From assembly GCA_002484335.1 (NCBI GenBank), contig DLJQ01000008.1:217541-253160 (forward strand): a stretch of DNA of 35,620 nucleotides, read 5' to 3'. Numbering within the stretch: position 1 is the first letter of the stretch; every line of letters begins with the position of its first letter. This stretch comes from Flavobacteriales bacterium UBA7612. Lineage in GTDB: Bacteria > Bacteroidota > Bacteroidia > Flavobacteriales > Weeksellaceae. Positions 23,450 to 30,956 of this stretch are shown here, piece after piece. The notes below the pieces were generated by a model. That model made no database searches. It was given only the letters and a program-made list of their open reading frames with translations, and was not told the DNA's origin. The position numbers were made by a program, and so were the translations under genes.

Positions 23450-25888
23450 TTAGAATTTGAAATTTATTTTAGCATTAAAAAATCGACCTGTTAAATAGTT
23501 TGGCATGGTATAAACTGCTGGAGAATTAACGTCTCTAATCCATGAGTTACTGATTTGGTTTTTGATATCAAAAACATTAAAAACATCAACACCAATAGAT
23601 ACTTCTTTGAAATTACTCCAGAATGTACCTTTAGATGGTTTTAGTTCTTTTTGATTGACCAATTCTTTTACAAAACCAATATCAACACGCTTGTAGGCAG
23701 ATAATGTAGTTTGATAATCGTAAGGATCAGAAAATTGAGGAGCGCCGTTTGGTAATCCAGAAGCATAAACCATATTTACATTTACCTTAAAAGAAGGTAA
23801 GAAATCCATGTAATCTTGGAAAAATGCAGAAAACTTAAACCTAGGATCAGTTGGTAAAGGAATATTTCCTCTGTTATCAATATTTTGATATGCTCTGGCA
23901 TAAGATGCCGAAAACCAAGAGTCAATTCCAGGTACAAATTGTCCGTATAAACGCATATCCAATCCATAAGCATAACCTTTGGAATTGTTATCTGCTGTAT
24001 ATCGAATACGAACGTTATCTACATAATAAGGATTTAAATCTTGTAGTATTTTATAATACAATTCTGTTGTTAATTTAAAAGGACGATCCATCCATTTGAA
24101 TTCATAATCGTTACCTGCAATAAAATGAATTGATTTTTGAGATTTTACTTTATCATTCAATGAACCATCTAATCGTCTTATTTCGCGATAGAATGGAGGT
24201 TGATAATAAATTCCTGTTGAAAAACGGAATAACATATCGCTTTTCCAATCGGGTTTTACTGCAATTTGTGCTCTTGGAGAAATGTCTGTTTCGTTGTTGA
24301 AATCCCAATAGGTTGTACGTAAGCCAGCATTTAAAAATACTTTTGTATCATTCCACATATATTTTCCAGTGTATTGCGCATAACCAGAAATACGATTGGT
24401 TTTTATATTGTTTTTTGAATTAACATAATATTGCAAATTAAGTCCATTGCTAGGAGTTGGTGTTACAACATATCCAGCAGAGTCTATAACTTGCCACTCG
24501 TTCCAAAGATCCCGAATATCTTCTTGCTGATATTTTAATCCCCATTCAATATTATTATTTCCATTTATTTTGTATTTACCTTTATGTTGTATTCCAGTAA
24601 CAAGTGCATCGAAATTATTTCGTGCATGATCTAGTTGTGTACCAACATCTGTAGTTGAGGTTGCATTTCCTTTTTCATCAACTTCAGAAATAAAATAAGA
24701 ACCTTGAATATCAAAATATTCTTGTTCTTTTGAATGATAAGCAAAAACATCCAAAGCTAAATCTACTTTAGAATTTGGTTGATAAGTAAATGATAAATTA
24801 CCTGTTTCTGTACCATATTTATCATCTTCTTTACCATTGTAATAAACTGTTAATAATAATGGATTATCTGATCGATTGATGTAAGTATCACGTTTTATAG
24901 GAAACATTTCGTAACGAGAACGGGAAACAGTTCCTAGAAATGCAATGTTCCATTTATCATTCAGTTTATAGTTGATGTTGGTTTGTACATCATAATACTG
25001 TGGGTTGAAATTAGTATCACCTTTTAAAGTATTTAAAACTAAATTTCTATTCTGATAACGAGCTCCAATAATAGCGGAAAGTTTTTTGTTTTTTGAAGCT
25101 CCACCAATAGTAGCGCTTCCTCCCATAAGACTAGCTTCTAATTGTCCTTCTAGTTTTTGAGGGCGTTTGTAGGTTACGTCAAGTACAGAAGACATTTTAT
25201 CACCATATTTAGCCTCCCATCCACCTGCAGAAAAATTAATAAATTCTGTCATATTTGGGTTTACAAAACTTAATCCTTCTTGTTGACCAGAACGAATAAG
25301 TTGAGGTTTGTAAACTTCCATTCCATTTACATAAATCAAATTTTCGTCATAATTACCTCCACGAACCATGTATTGAGAACTTAATTCAGTATTAGAATTT
25401 ACGAAAGGTAATGTTTTCAATAGATCAGTTACTCCACCAGTAAGGCTTGGTCCTTGCTGCATTTGAGCAGCACTAAGACTTGTGCTTTGTAAAGGTTTAT
25501 TACTATTGGATTGAAATGTAATAATAGCTTCATCTAATTCAATCGCCTTATTTTTATCAGGAACTAATTGAATAAATAATTGTTTTTTATTTTTATCTCT
25601 TAAACTAACTGTTTGTGCATAAGATAAATAATTATTGTAGTTAAATGTTACTGTTACAGATTGATTGGATGGTATATCTATTTTAAAATCTCCATCCTGA
25701 TTTGTGAAATAAGACTTATCTGCTACAATAATTTCTGCTTTATCAATAGGTTTTTTATTTTCATCAACAATTTTTCCTGAAATTTGGGCTGTCTGTGCAA
25801 ATAAAACTCCACCTAAAAGAGATAAACTTATTGTACTAAGAAATCTTTTTGAATGGAGCAGAGTAGGTTGCTGTATTGTTTTTTTCAT
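23450..25888 (-). CDS. TonB-dependent receptor with carboxypeptidase-like N-terminal domain
   Basis: Outer-membrane receptor of 812 residues for an unknown ligand. The signal peptide ends near residue 32 (LGGVLFAQ). A carboxypeptidase regulatory-like beta-sandwich follows (about 36-118, AQISGKIVDENKKPIDKAEI), then a plug domain (about 140-230, TDLLKTLPFVNSNTELSSQYMVRGGNYDENLIYVNG), and a barrel ending in the aromatic residue of NAKINFKF. It is complete, unlike the receptor at 2307. The start ATG at 25886-25888 lies 53 bp inside the end of the M23 peptidase gene; no later in-frame ATG precedes the signal peptide, so the overlap looks real and suggests coupled translation. The ligand cannot be predicted. 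Confidence 0.93.
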   Translation of the reverse strand: MKKTIQQPTLLHSKRFLSTISLSLLGGVLFAQTAQISGKIVDENKKPIDKAEIIVADKSYFTNQDGDFKIDIPSNQSVTVTFNYNNYLSYAQTVSLRDKNKKQLFIQLVPDKNKAIELDEAIITFQSNSNKPLQSTSLSAAQMQQGPSLTGGVTDLLKTLPFVNSNTELSSQYMVRGGNYDENLIYVNGMEVYKPQLIRSGQQEGLSFVNPNMTEFINFSAGGWEAKYGDKMSSVLDVTYKRPQKLEGQLEASLMGGSATIGGASKNKKLSAIIGARYQNRNLVLNTLKGDTNFNPQYYDVQTNINYKLNDKWNIAFLGTVSRSRYEMFPIKRDTYINRSDNPLLLTVYYNGKEDDKYGTETGNLSFTYQPNSKVDLALDVFAYHSKEQEYFDIQGSYFISEVDEKGNATSTTDVGTQLDHARNNFDALVTGIQHKGKYKINGNNNIEWGLKYQQEDIRDLWNEWQVIDSAGYVVTPTPSNGLNLQYYVNSKNNIKTNRISGYAQYTGKYMWNDTKVFLNAGLRTTYWDFNNETDISPRAQIAVKPDWKSDMLFRFSTGIYYQPPFYREIRRLDGSLNDKVKSQKSIHFIAGNDYEFKWMDRPFKLTTELYYKILQDLNPYYVDNVRIRYTADNNSKGYAYGLDMRLYGQFVPGIDSWFSASYARAYQNIDNRGNIPLPTDPRFKFSAFFQDYMDFLPSFKVNVNMVYASGLPNGAPQFSDPYDYQTTLSAYKRVDIGFVKELVNQKELKPSKGTFWSNFKEVSIGVDVFNVFDIKNQISNSWIRDVNSPAVYTMPNYLTGRFFNAKINFKF

Positions 25889-27521
25889 CTCTAACGTTTA
25901 GTTCTAATTGATGGTCTCCAACCGATATTTGTTCTTTATTTAAATTGATTGTTAATCGTTTAATTTTTTGATCATATTCGGCTAATACCCATTTACCATC
26001 TATATAAGCTTTATAATCTTTTATTCCTGAATGTTCATCGTTTATTGTAAACCGAATGATTGAATTAGCATTAGAAAATTGACTATTTGCTTTGATGTTT
26101 AACGGAGTAATTGTTGGTTTAGTATTATCTATCATAACAGAAAAAACGCCAAACTCTTTCACATGACTTACAAGCTTACCATTTTTTAATTCTGTTGCTT
26201 CATAACTTTTTTTCCAAATACCTCTTTTTTGATATTCTCTTACAATAACAGCTTTATCAAGTTGTGCTGTTGGTATTTCAGGATTAGGAGTAATTACAAT
26301 AGTGTAAGCGTTATGAACAGGTATATTATAGTCGCCTACCCAATGTTTGCCATTTTTAAAAAAATAACTTAAATCAAAGTCTTCATAAAAACTATTTTTA
26401 GGAAAAAATAACTCAATACCATCAGTTTTAAAATAATTTTCTTTATTCCAAAACATAGGGTTAGTCTGTGGAAGTTTTACAGAATCTATATATTCTTTTC
26501 CATTTACAGTAAATTGTTGAGAAGTAATATTTCCTGCATAATCAGAAACTTCTATTCTAATTTTATATGTTTTACCATTTTCTATTGTTAAAACTCCATT
26601 ATTATTTAAATTAGAAAAAATACGAAGTGGATTTCCATCTTTTACAAAAGCTTGATATACCCAGCTATTATTTTTCTGAATGTCACCATAATCACAAACA
26701 CTATTAATAGCTCTTACTTCATCAAAAGAAAAACGATTAGCTGTAAATGTATAAATAGGTTGTTCGTCAACAAAAACATTTAATTGATAGATACCGTTAT
26801 TGTTTTCTGCTCCATTTAGCTTATCATAGGCTTTAACTCCAAAACCAATAGCTCCTGCTGCCGAAATTGTTCCGTTGTTAGATACAAGAATTCGATTTGT
26901 TTTTTCATTTACATTACCATAAATTGGGTAAGCATATAAGCTTAATATTGAGGGTTTTCTATTATCAGGAATATCAAATCCAAAATAAAATGGATTGATA
27001 GGTTCTTCTGATTTTGTATCTCTAATTTCAAAGTGTAAATGTGGACCACCAGAGCCACCAGAATTTCCAGAAAGAGCTATTGTATCACCAGATTTTATGG
27101 GGAAATCTTCTGGTTTTGGATAGACATCTATTTTAAAAGTTTCATGAGCATATTGTTGTTTACGTATATATTCTTGTATTTCTGGTGAAAATTCACGTAA
27201 ATGAGCATAAACAGATGTATATCCATTTGGATGATCAATATACAGAGCATTACCATAGCCAGTGGGAGATATATTAATCCTAGAAATATAACCATCTCCA
27301 ATTGCTTTAACCTTTAAACCTTCTCTTTGTTGAGTTTTTATATCCAATCCTGAATGAAAATGATTTGTTCTTAATTCTCCAAAATTAGCTGCTAAATAAT
27401 TATTTATTTCTAAAGGATTTTGAAATGCATTTTTTGGATAAGTAATTGGATTTGGCTGTTCGGCTCGTTGTCCAAAAACAATAGAAGTTAAAATTAAGTT
27501 TAGAAAAATAGGTTTTATCAC
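25836..27521 (-). CDS. M23 (LytM) family zinc metallopeptidase, exported
   Basis: Exported protein of 561 residues. A short signal peptide ends near residue 17 (FGQRAEQ). The LytM domain (about 45-175) has the zinc-binding motifs HFHSGLD (His56, Asp60) and HLHFEI (161-163). Such enzymes usually cleave peptide cross-links of peptidoglycan, or act as non-catalytic partners; the ligands seen here suggest an active site. The remaining 380 residues are beta-rich, with Ig-like segments (KTYKIRIEVSDYAGNITSQ, SIIRFTINDEHSGIKDYKAYIDGK). The gene overlaps the TonB-dependent receptor by 53 bp in another frame, and they are probably one operon. Confidence 0.92.
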   Translation of the reverse strand: MIKPIFLNLILTSIVFGQRAEQPNPITYPKNAFQNPLEINNYLAANFGELRTNHFHSGLDIKTQQREGLKVKAIGDGYISRINISPTGYGNALYIDHPNGYTSVYAHLREFSPEIQEYIRKQQYAHETFKIDVYPKPEDFPIKSGDTIALSGNSGGSGGPHLHFEIRDTKSEEPINPFYFGFDIPDNRKPSILSLYAYPIYGNVNEKTNRILVSNNGTISAAGAIGFGVKAYDKLNGAENNNGIYQLNVFVDEQPIYTFTANRFSFDEVRAINSVCDYGDIQKNNSWVYQAFVKDGNPLRIFSNLNNNGVLTIENGKTYKIRIEVSDYAGNITSQQFTVNGKEYIDSVKLPQTNPMFWNKENYFKTDGIELFFPKNSFYEDFDLSYFFKNGKHWVGDYNIPVHNAYTIVITPNPEIPTAQLDKAVIVREYQKRGIWKKSYEATELKNGKLVSHVKEFGVFSVMIDNTKPTITPLNIKANSQFSNANSIIRFTINDEHSGIKDYKAYIDGKWVLAEYDQKIKRLTINLNKEQISVGDHQLELNVRDEKNNTATYSAPFKKIS

Positions 27522-27568
27522 AATGAAGATTTTTATTAAATTTTTGCTAAAAATAAACTAAATCTTTT

Positions 27569-27600
27569 AAACTTATTTTTTTTACAATAAAAATAAGTTT
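27569..27600. other. Long AT-rich hairpin in a divergent spacer
   Basis: AAACTTATTTTT (27569-27580) pairs with AAAAATAAGTTT (27589-27600), a perfect 12-bp stem with an 8-nt loop. The spacer 27522-27852 separates the divergent M23 gene and the C1q-like genes, where no terminator is needed. It may be an operator or cruciform. The rest of the spacer is low-complexity A and T and holds only the promoter element listed next. Confidence 0.45.
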
Positions 27601-27825
27601 TTATCTAGTAGAAGAGTAATTTATTAAGTATTTGACTAAATATTAAATGTTAAAAATAATCTTAAAATATATAGTTGTCTTATTTTTTTGTTAAGATTAA
27701 ATTTCTTTTATCCATAAGTGTTTTCAATTAATTGAGGATTATTGTTGTTTTTATTTTTATAATTATTTACTAAATAATTATAAATTATTTTAATTATTTA
27801 TTTTTTTTATTGTGCTGTAAATCAA

Positions 27826-27833
27826 TACATTTG
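27826..27833 (+). promoter_or_regulatory. -7 promoter element for the three C1q-like genes
   Basis: TACATTTG matches TAnnTTTG exactly and lies 19 bp before the ATG at 27853. No convincing -33 box is seen at the normal distance (the nearest TTG, at 27810, is only 13 bp away). Confidence 0.5.
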
Positions 27834-27852
27834 ATAGGACTAAAATAAATTT

Positions 27853-28506
27853 ATGATAAAGCAAATTACAAGCTTAGTTGTTTTTGCCACCTCCTATTTA
27901 ATAAATGCACAGGTTGGTATTAATACAGAAAATCCACAGAGAACTTTCCATGTAAATGGAGAATTTCAAGTAACAAATGAAATTAACGTAGGAGGCACAG
28001 AAAGTACCAAAGGAGATCCTGGAGAAAATGGACAAATATTATTTTCTCAAGGTGAAAATAAACCTCCATTATGGGGAAATCTTGATGATATTAATGTTCC
28101 TGTAGAAGCAGGTTTTATTAATAAAAGTTCTTCACAATCAATTACAGCAAATGTAGCAACCCTTATTACATTTAATACAACTCTTCTAAACTTACAAAAT
28201 TATGCTATTCCTCAACCCACTAATAATTCTAATTCTTTTAAAATAGTAAAATCAGGTTATTATCAAGTAACTTCTTATATTCACTATAATATTAATCAGT
28301 CAGGGACTGCAACGACTACATTGATTAAAAATAATTCTACAATTGTAAGTAATGTTTCAGGGTATTCGTCTTTAAGTAATATAGATCATAATACTACAAA
28401 TACAATATTTTTAAATAAAGATGATAGTATAACTTTAAATGGAAAGTTTACATCTAATGCATCTGTTAGTATAGCAAGTTTATCTCTTCAATTTTTAGGA
28501 AATTAA
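27853..28506 (+). CDS. Secreted protein with C1q-like head, paralogue 1
   Basis: Exported protein of 217 residues; the signal peptide ends NAQ before VGINTENPQ. The N-terminal module (about 20-77) has VGINTENPQRTFHVNGEFQ, NEINVGGTEST and a short Gly-x-x-like piece (KGDPGENGQ). The C-terminal half (about 90-217) fits the C1q/TNF-like jelly-roll pattern: FKIVKSGYYQVTSYIHYN, SGTATTTLIKNN, FLNKDDSITLNG and a final SVSIASLSLQFLGN. C1q-like domains form trimers, so a trimeric surface or secreted binding protein is likely. It is the first of three tandem paralogues and the probable head of their operon. No partner or ligand is known. Confidence 0.8.
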   Translation: MIKQITSLVVFATSYLINAQVGINTENPQRTFHVNGEFQVTNEINVGGTESTKGDPGENGQILFSQGENKPPLWGNLDDINVPVEAGFINKSSSQSITANVATLITFNTTLLNLQNYAIPQPTNNSNSFKIVKSGYYQVTSYIHYNINQSGTATTTLIKNNSTIVSNVSGYSSLSNIDHNTTNTIFLNKDDSITLNGKFTSNASVSIASLSLQFLGN

Positions 28507-28511
28507 AATAT

Positions 28512-29183
28512 ATGAAAAAAAAATATTCATTTATATTTTTGGCAAGCCTTAATTATTTTTGTTTTGCTCAAGTTGGAATCAATACCTCTTCACCAAAATC
28601 AACTCTTCATTTAAATGGAAGTTTACAAATTACGAAAGATTTAAATGTAGGAGGGACAGATACAAGTAGTGGTTATTCTGGTAAAGAAGGAGAAATATTA
28701 ACGTCTAATGGAGTAGGTAAATCTCCAGAATGGATAGAACCAAATAAAATAAATATACCACAGGTTATAAATATATCAAATAGAACTACAACTGGTACTC
28801 TTGTCAATGCAAATACAGCGTGGAATATACAGTTTAATCATGTTGATCACGATTTATCAAGTTATATAACATATAATACTTCTAATTATACATTCATCAT
28901 TAATAAATCAGGTTATTATTTAGTTAATTCGAATGCTAAGGCTACTATAATATGTGGTGCAAATAATGCTTGTGGAGGTACATATAAATTATCTTTATCT
29001 AGAAATGGAGCAGATATTTCGGCTAATAGTACAGGATATGATAGTACTAATAAAGAAATGCAAGAAAATTTAAGTACAACTACTTTTTTTAATAAAGGAG
29101 ATATTATTAGAGTTGCTATTTCTTACACAAGAAATATGTATACAAATGAAGCTTCAGTGAGTTTTACTTATTTATCTGAATAA
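28512..29183 (+). CDS. Secreted protein with C1q-like head, paralogue 2
   Basis: Exported protein of 223 residues, starting 5 bp after the stop of paralogue 1. The signal peptide ends FAQ. The N-terminal module is clearly related (VGINTSSPKSTLHLNGSLQ, KDLNVGGTDTSSG, GEILTSNGVGKSPEW). The head (about 95-223) has FIINKSGYYLVNSNAKATI, LSLSRNGADIS, FFNKGDIIRVAISY and the end EASVSFTYLSE, again the C1q-like order of strands. It carries an extra CGANNACGG loop, a likely disulphide, absent from the other two. The heads share little sequence beyond strand anchors. Confidence 0.8.
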   Translation: MKKKYSFIFLASLNYFCFAQVGINTSSPKSTLHLNGSLQITKDLNVGGTDTSSGYSGKEGEILTSNGVGKSPEWIEPNKINIPQVINISNRTTTGTLVNANTAWNIQFNHVDHDLSSYITYNTSNYTFIINKSGYYLVNSNAKATIICGANNACGGTYKLSLSRNGADISANSTGYDSTNKEMQENLSTTTFFNKGDIIRVAISYTRNMYTNEASVSFTYLSE

Positions 29184-29196
29184 AAAAAAGTACATT

Positions 29197-29880
29197 ATGA
29201 AAAATTGCAATAATTTATTAATATTATTATTTATTTTAATATTTAATGATTCCTATGCTCAGATTGGAATTAATACAAATACACCTCAAGAAGATCTGCA
29301 TGTTAATGGAAATTTACAAGTTACTAAAGATATAATTTTAGGAGGAGATGCATCTAATAAAGGAAGTTCAGGGAATCAAAATGATGTTTTATCTTCACAA
29401 GGAGTAGGAAAAGCATCAAAATGGACTAAAATTGACGAAGTTTCAGTAATACCATATGTTATAGGAATATTTAATTTTCAATCCAATATGACAAATACTA
29501 GTGGAAGTACGACTCAAGTTAATTTTAACACTTTTACACCTATAAAAGATGATTATATTAATTTTAATGAAAATACTCATGAAATAACAATATCTAAAAA
29601 AGGATTTTATAGGTTTTATTCAAGTTTAGCAATAGATACAAGTCAAAATACACAAGGATATACTGCTGGTGAAGCAAGGTCATCTCTATTTAGAAATGAC
29701 GTGTTATTAGTAGCAAAGTCAACTACTCATGGAGAAAGAACTTTAGTAGTTAATCATAATATTTATGGTATAGGTTATTTTAATGTAGGAGATAAATTAA
29801 TTTTAAAAGTATATCGTTTTCAAAATTATCGTATCACTAGAGCTTCTTTAACATTATTATATTCTGGAGATAATGTCTAG
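29197..29880 (+). CDS. Secreted protein with C1q-like head, paralogue 3
   Basis: Exported protein of 227 residues, starting 13 bp after paralogue 2. The signal peptide ends YAQ. The N-terminal module is nearly that of paralogue 2 (IGINTNTPQEDLHVNGNLQ, LQVTKDIILGGDAS, VLSSQGVGKASKWTK). The head (about 100-227) has ISKKGFYRFYSSLAI, SSLFRNDVLLVAK, YFNVGDKLILKVYRF and RASLTLLYSGDNV. It ends the unit and is followed by a terminator. Similar assembly role inferred, ligand unknown. Confidence 0.8.
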   Translation: MKNCNNLLILLFILIFNDSYAQIGINTNTPQEDLHVNGNLQVTKDIILGGDASNKGSSGNQNDVLSSQGVGKASKWTKIDEVSVIPYVIGIFNFQSNMTNTSGSTTQVNFNTFTPIKDDYINFNENTHEITISKKGFYRFYSSLAIDTSQNTQGYTAGEARSSLFRNDVLLVAKSTTHGERTLVVNHNIYGIGYFNVGDKLILKVYRFQNYRITRASLTLLYSGDNV

Positions 29881-29900
29881 CTTTTAATAATAGAAATAGA

Positions 29901-29938
29901 AAGTGTATAAAAATTTTTAATTTTATACACTTTTTTTT
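29901..29938 (+). terminator. Rho-independent terminator after the C1q-like genes
   Basis: AAGTGTATAAAA (29901-29912) pairs with TTTTATACACTT (29921-29932), a 12-bp stem with an 8-nt loop, followed by a T run to 29938. Confidence 0.88.
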
Positions 29939-30015
29939 AAAACACTCCTTTTCAGAGGAATACCAAAAATCGAATAATAATTATTTTTTTATGTCGAAAG
30001 ATGTAAAAAAAATGT

Positions 30016-30023
30016 TATTTTTG
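30016..30023 (+). promoter_or_regulatory. -7 promoter element of the coiled-coil/zapA unit
   Basis: TATTTTTG matches TAnnTTTG exactly and lies 34 bp before the first possible ATG (30058). No clear -33 box. Confidence 0.5.
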
Positions 30024-30066
30024 CAATAGAAGCTAGAATAATTGAAATTCTCAGGAGATGGAAAAA

Positions 30067-30402
30067 ATGGAAAAATTTAATGAACTTGAAAACAAAGTTT
30101 TAAACCTTTTAGACCAACTAGAGAATTATAAAAATATATTAAAAGGTGCTGAAAACTCTATTCAAGAAGTTGAAAAATTGCAAAAGGAAATTGACTCTTT
30201 GAAAGATGACAACACTAGATTAAAAAATAAATTGAGAGATTCGCAAGCGAATAACTTACATTTAAATGAAGAGGTAAAACGATTAAAAGTCGTTAATGCA
30301 ATGAGCGGAAATCAGGAGTATAAGCAAATGATGAAGCAGAGAATGAACAAATTAATAAAAGAAGTCGATACGTGCATCGCTCAAATTAAAACAAATAATT
30401 AA
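30067..30402 (+). CDS. Coiled-coil protein next to zapA
   Basis: Small cytoplasmic protein of about 111 residues, almost wholly helical with heptads (LENKVLNLLDQLENYKNIL, EVEKLQKEIDSLKDDNTRL, LNEEVKRLKVVNAM). It has no signal or membrane segment. Two starts are possible: ATG 30058 (with AGGAG only one base away) and ATG 30067, which has AGGAG (30053-30057) at an ideal 9-base spacing; the latter is favoured. It lies 9 bp before zapA in the same unit. In E. coli a different coiled-coil protein, ZapB, bridges ZapA and the division ring. A ZapB-like role is an inference from position and structure, as there is no clear sequence match. Confidence 0.85.
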   Translation: MEKFNELENKVLNLLDQLENYKNILKGAENSIQEVEKLQKEIDSLKDDNTRLKNKLRDSQANNLHLNEEVKRLKVVNAMSGNQEYKQMMKQRMNKLIKEVDTCIAQIKTNN

Positions 30403-30411
30403 AAATAAAGA

Positions 30412-30702
30412 ATGTCAACTCAACGAATTGAGATAAAAATTGCTTCACGTCATTACCCAATGACGATTAATTCTGACGAGGAAGAAATGTTACTTGCTTG
30501 TGCAGAAGAAATAAATGCTATTTTGAAACAATTTGAACAGAAATACGCTGTTTCTGACAAACAAGATGCCCTTGCTATGGCAACAATTCAACTCGCATTA
30601 CGTGAAGCTAAATTGAAAAAGCAAGTAAAAGATAACGAAGAAATAACAACAGAACGTATTTCTAAGTTATTAGAATTGATCGATCAGTCAATTCCAAAAT
30701 AA
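30412..30702 (+). CDS. zapA: Cell division protein ZapA
   Basis: FtsZ-bundling protein of 96 residues that stabilises the division ring at mid-cell. The N-terminal fold is typical (RIEIKIASRHYPMTINSDEEEMLLACAEEINAIL), and the rest forms the long dimer helix (KYAVSDKQDALAMATIQLALREAKLKKQ). The start ATG is 9 bp after the coiled-coil gene. As in E. coli, a 6S RNA gene follows directly downstream, an arrangement that supports both calls. Confidence 0.92.
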   Translation: MSTQRIEIKIASRHYPMTINSDEEEMLLACAEEINAILKQFEQKYAVSDKQDALAMATIQLALREAKLKKQVKDNEEITTERISKLLELIDQSIPK

Positions 30703-30713
30703 AGAGAAGTTCT

Positions 30714-30731
30714 GACAGTTGCGAAACTGTC
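30714..30731 (+). terminator. Short hairpin between zapA and 6S RNA
   Basis: GACAGTT-GCGA-AACTGTC is a perfect 7-bp stem with a tetraloop, just after the zapA stop and 15 bp before the 6S closing stem. The following sequence CATTTTACA is only weakly T-rich. It may stop part of the zapA transcript or shield the 5' end of 6S RNA. Confidence 0.5.
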
Positions 30732-30745
30732 CATTTTACAATATT

Positions 30746-30934
30746 CCTACATTAGTTCTAGCTATTTTGGTTAACTCAACACTAGTTTTGTTACCGAGTG
30801 AACACCGTTCGGAAAGCGGGCCACAACCTTAGGGTTCAATTTTATATTGACAGTGGATACTTGACTATCGGACTAACTCAAATCCTGTTTTCAGGAGTTA
30901 ACTCAAAACATACTCGACTAATGTAGGTTTTTTT
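30746..30934 (+). ncRNA. ssrS: 6S RNA (flavobacterial type)
   Basis: About 185-nt non-coding RNA that mimics an open promoter and binds the housekeeping RNA polymerase in slow growth. The closing stem CCTACATTAG (30746-30755) / CTAATGTAGG (30918-30927) is a perfect 10 bp, followed by a T8 tract (terminator). A second helix GTTAACTC (30770-30777) / GAGTTAAC (30895-30902) lies inside it. The middle is a large internal region with smaller hairpins (CCGA..TCGG near 30797-30815). Size, long rod-like shape and position between zapA and rny fit 6S RNA; a Flavobacteria form (6S-Flavo) is known. The exact 5' end is uncertain by a few bases. Confidence 0.85.
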
Positions 30935-30956
30935 ATATAAAAACATTACATAATCT

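Noticed and set aside
30703..30956. Riboswitch or tmRNA in the spacer before rny
   Set aside because: A closing stem with a T tract at the end, rod-like pairing and the zapA neighbour fit 6S RNA; there is no tRNA-like part or tag frame for tmRNA.
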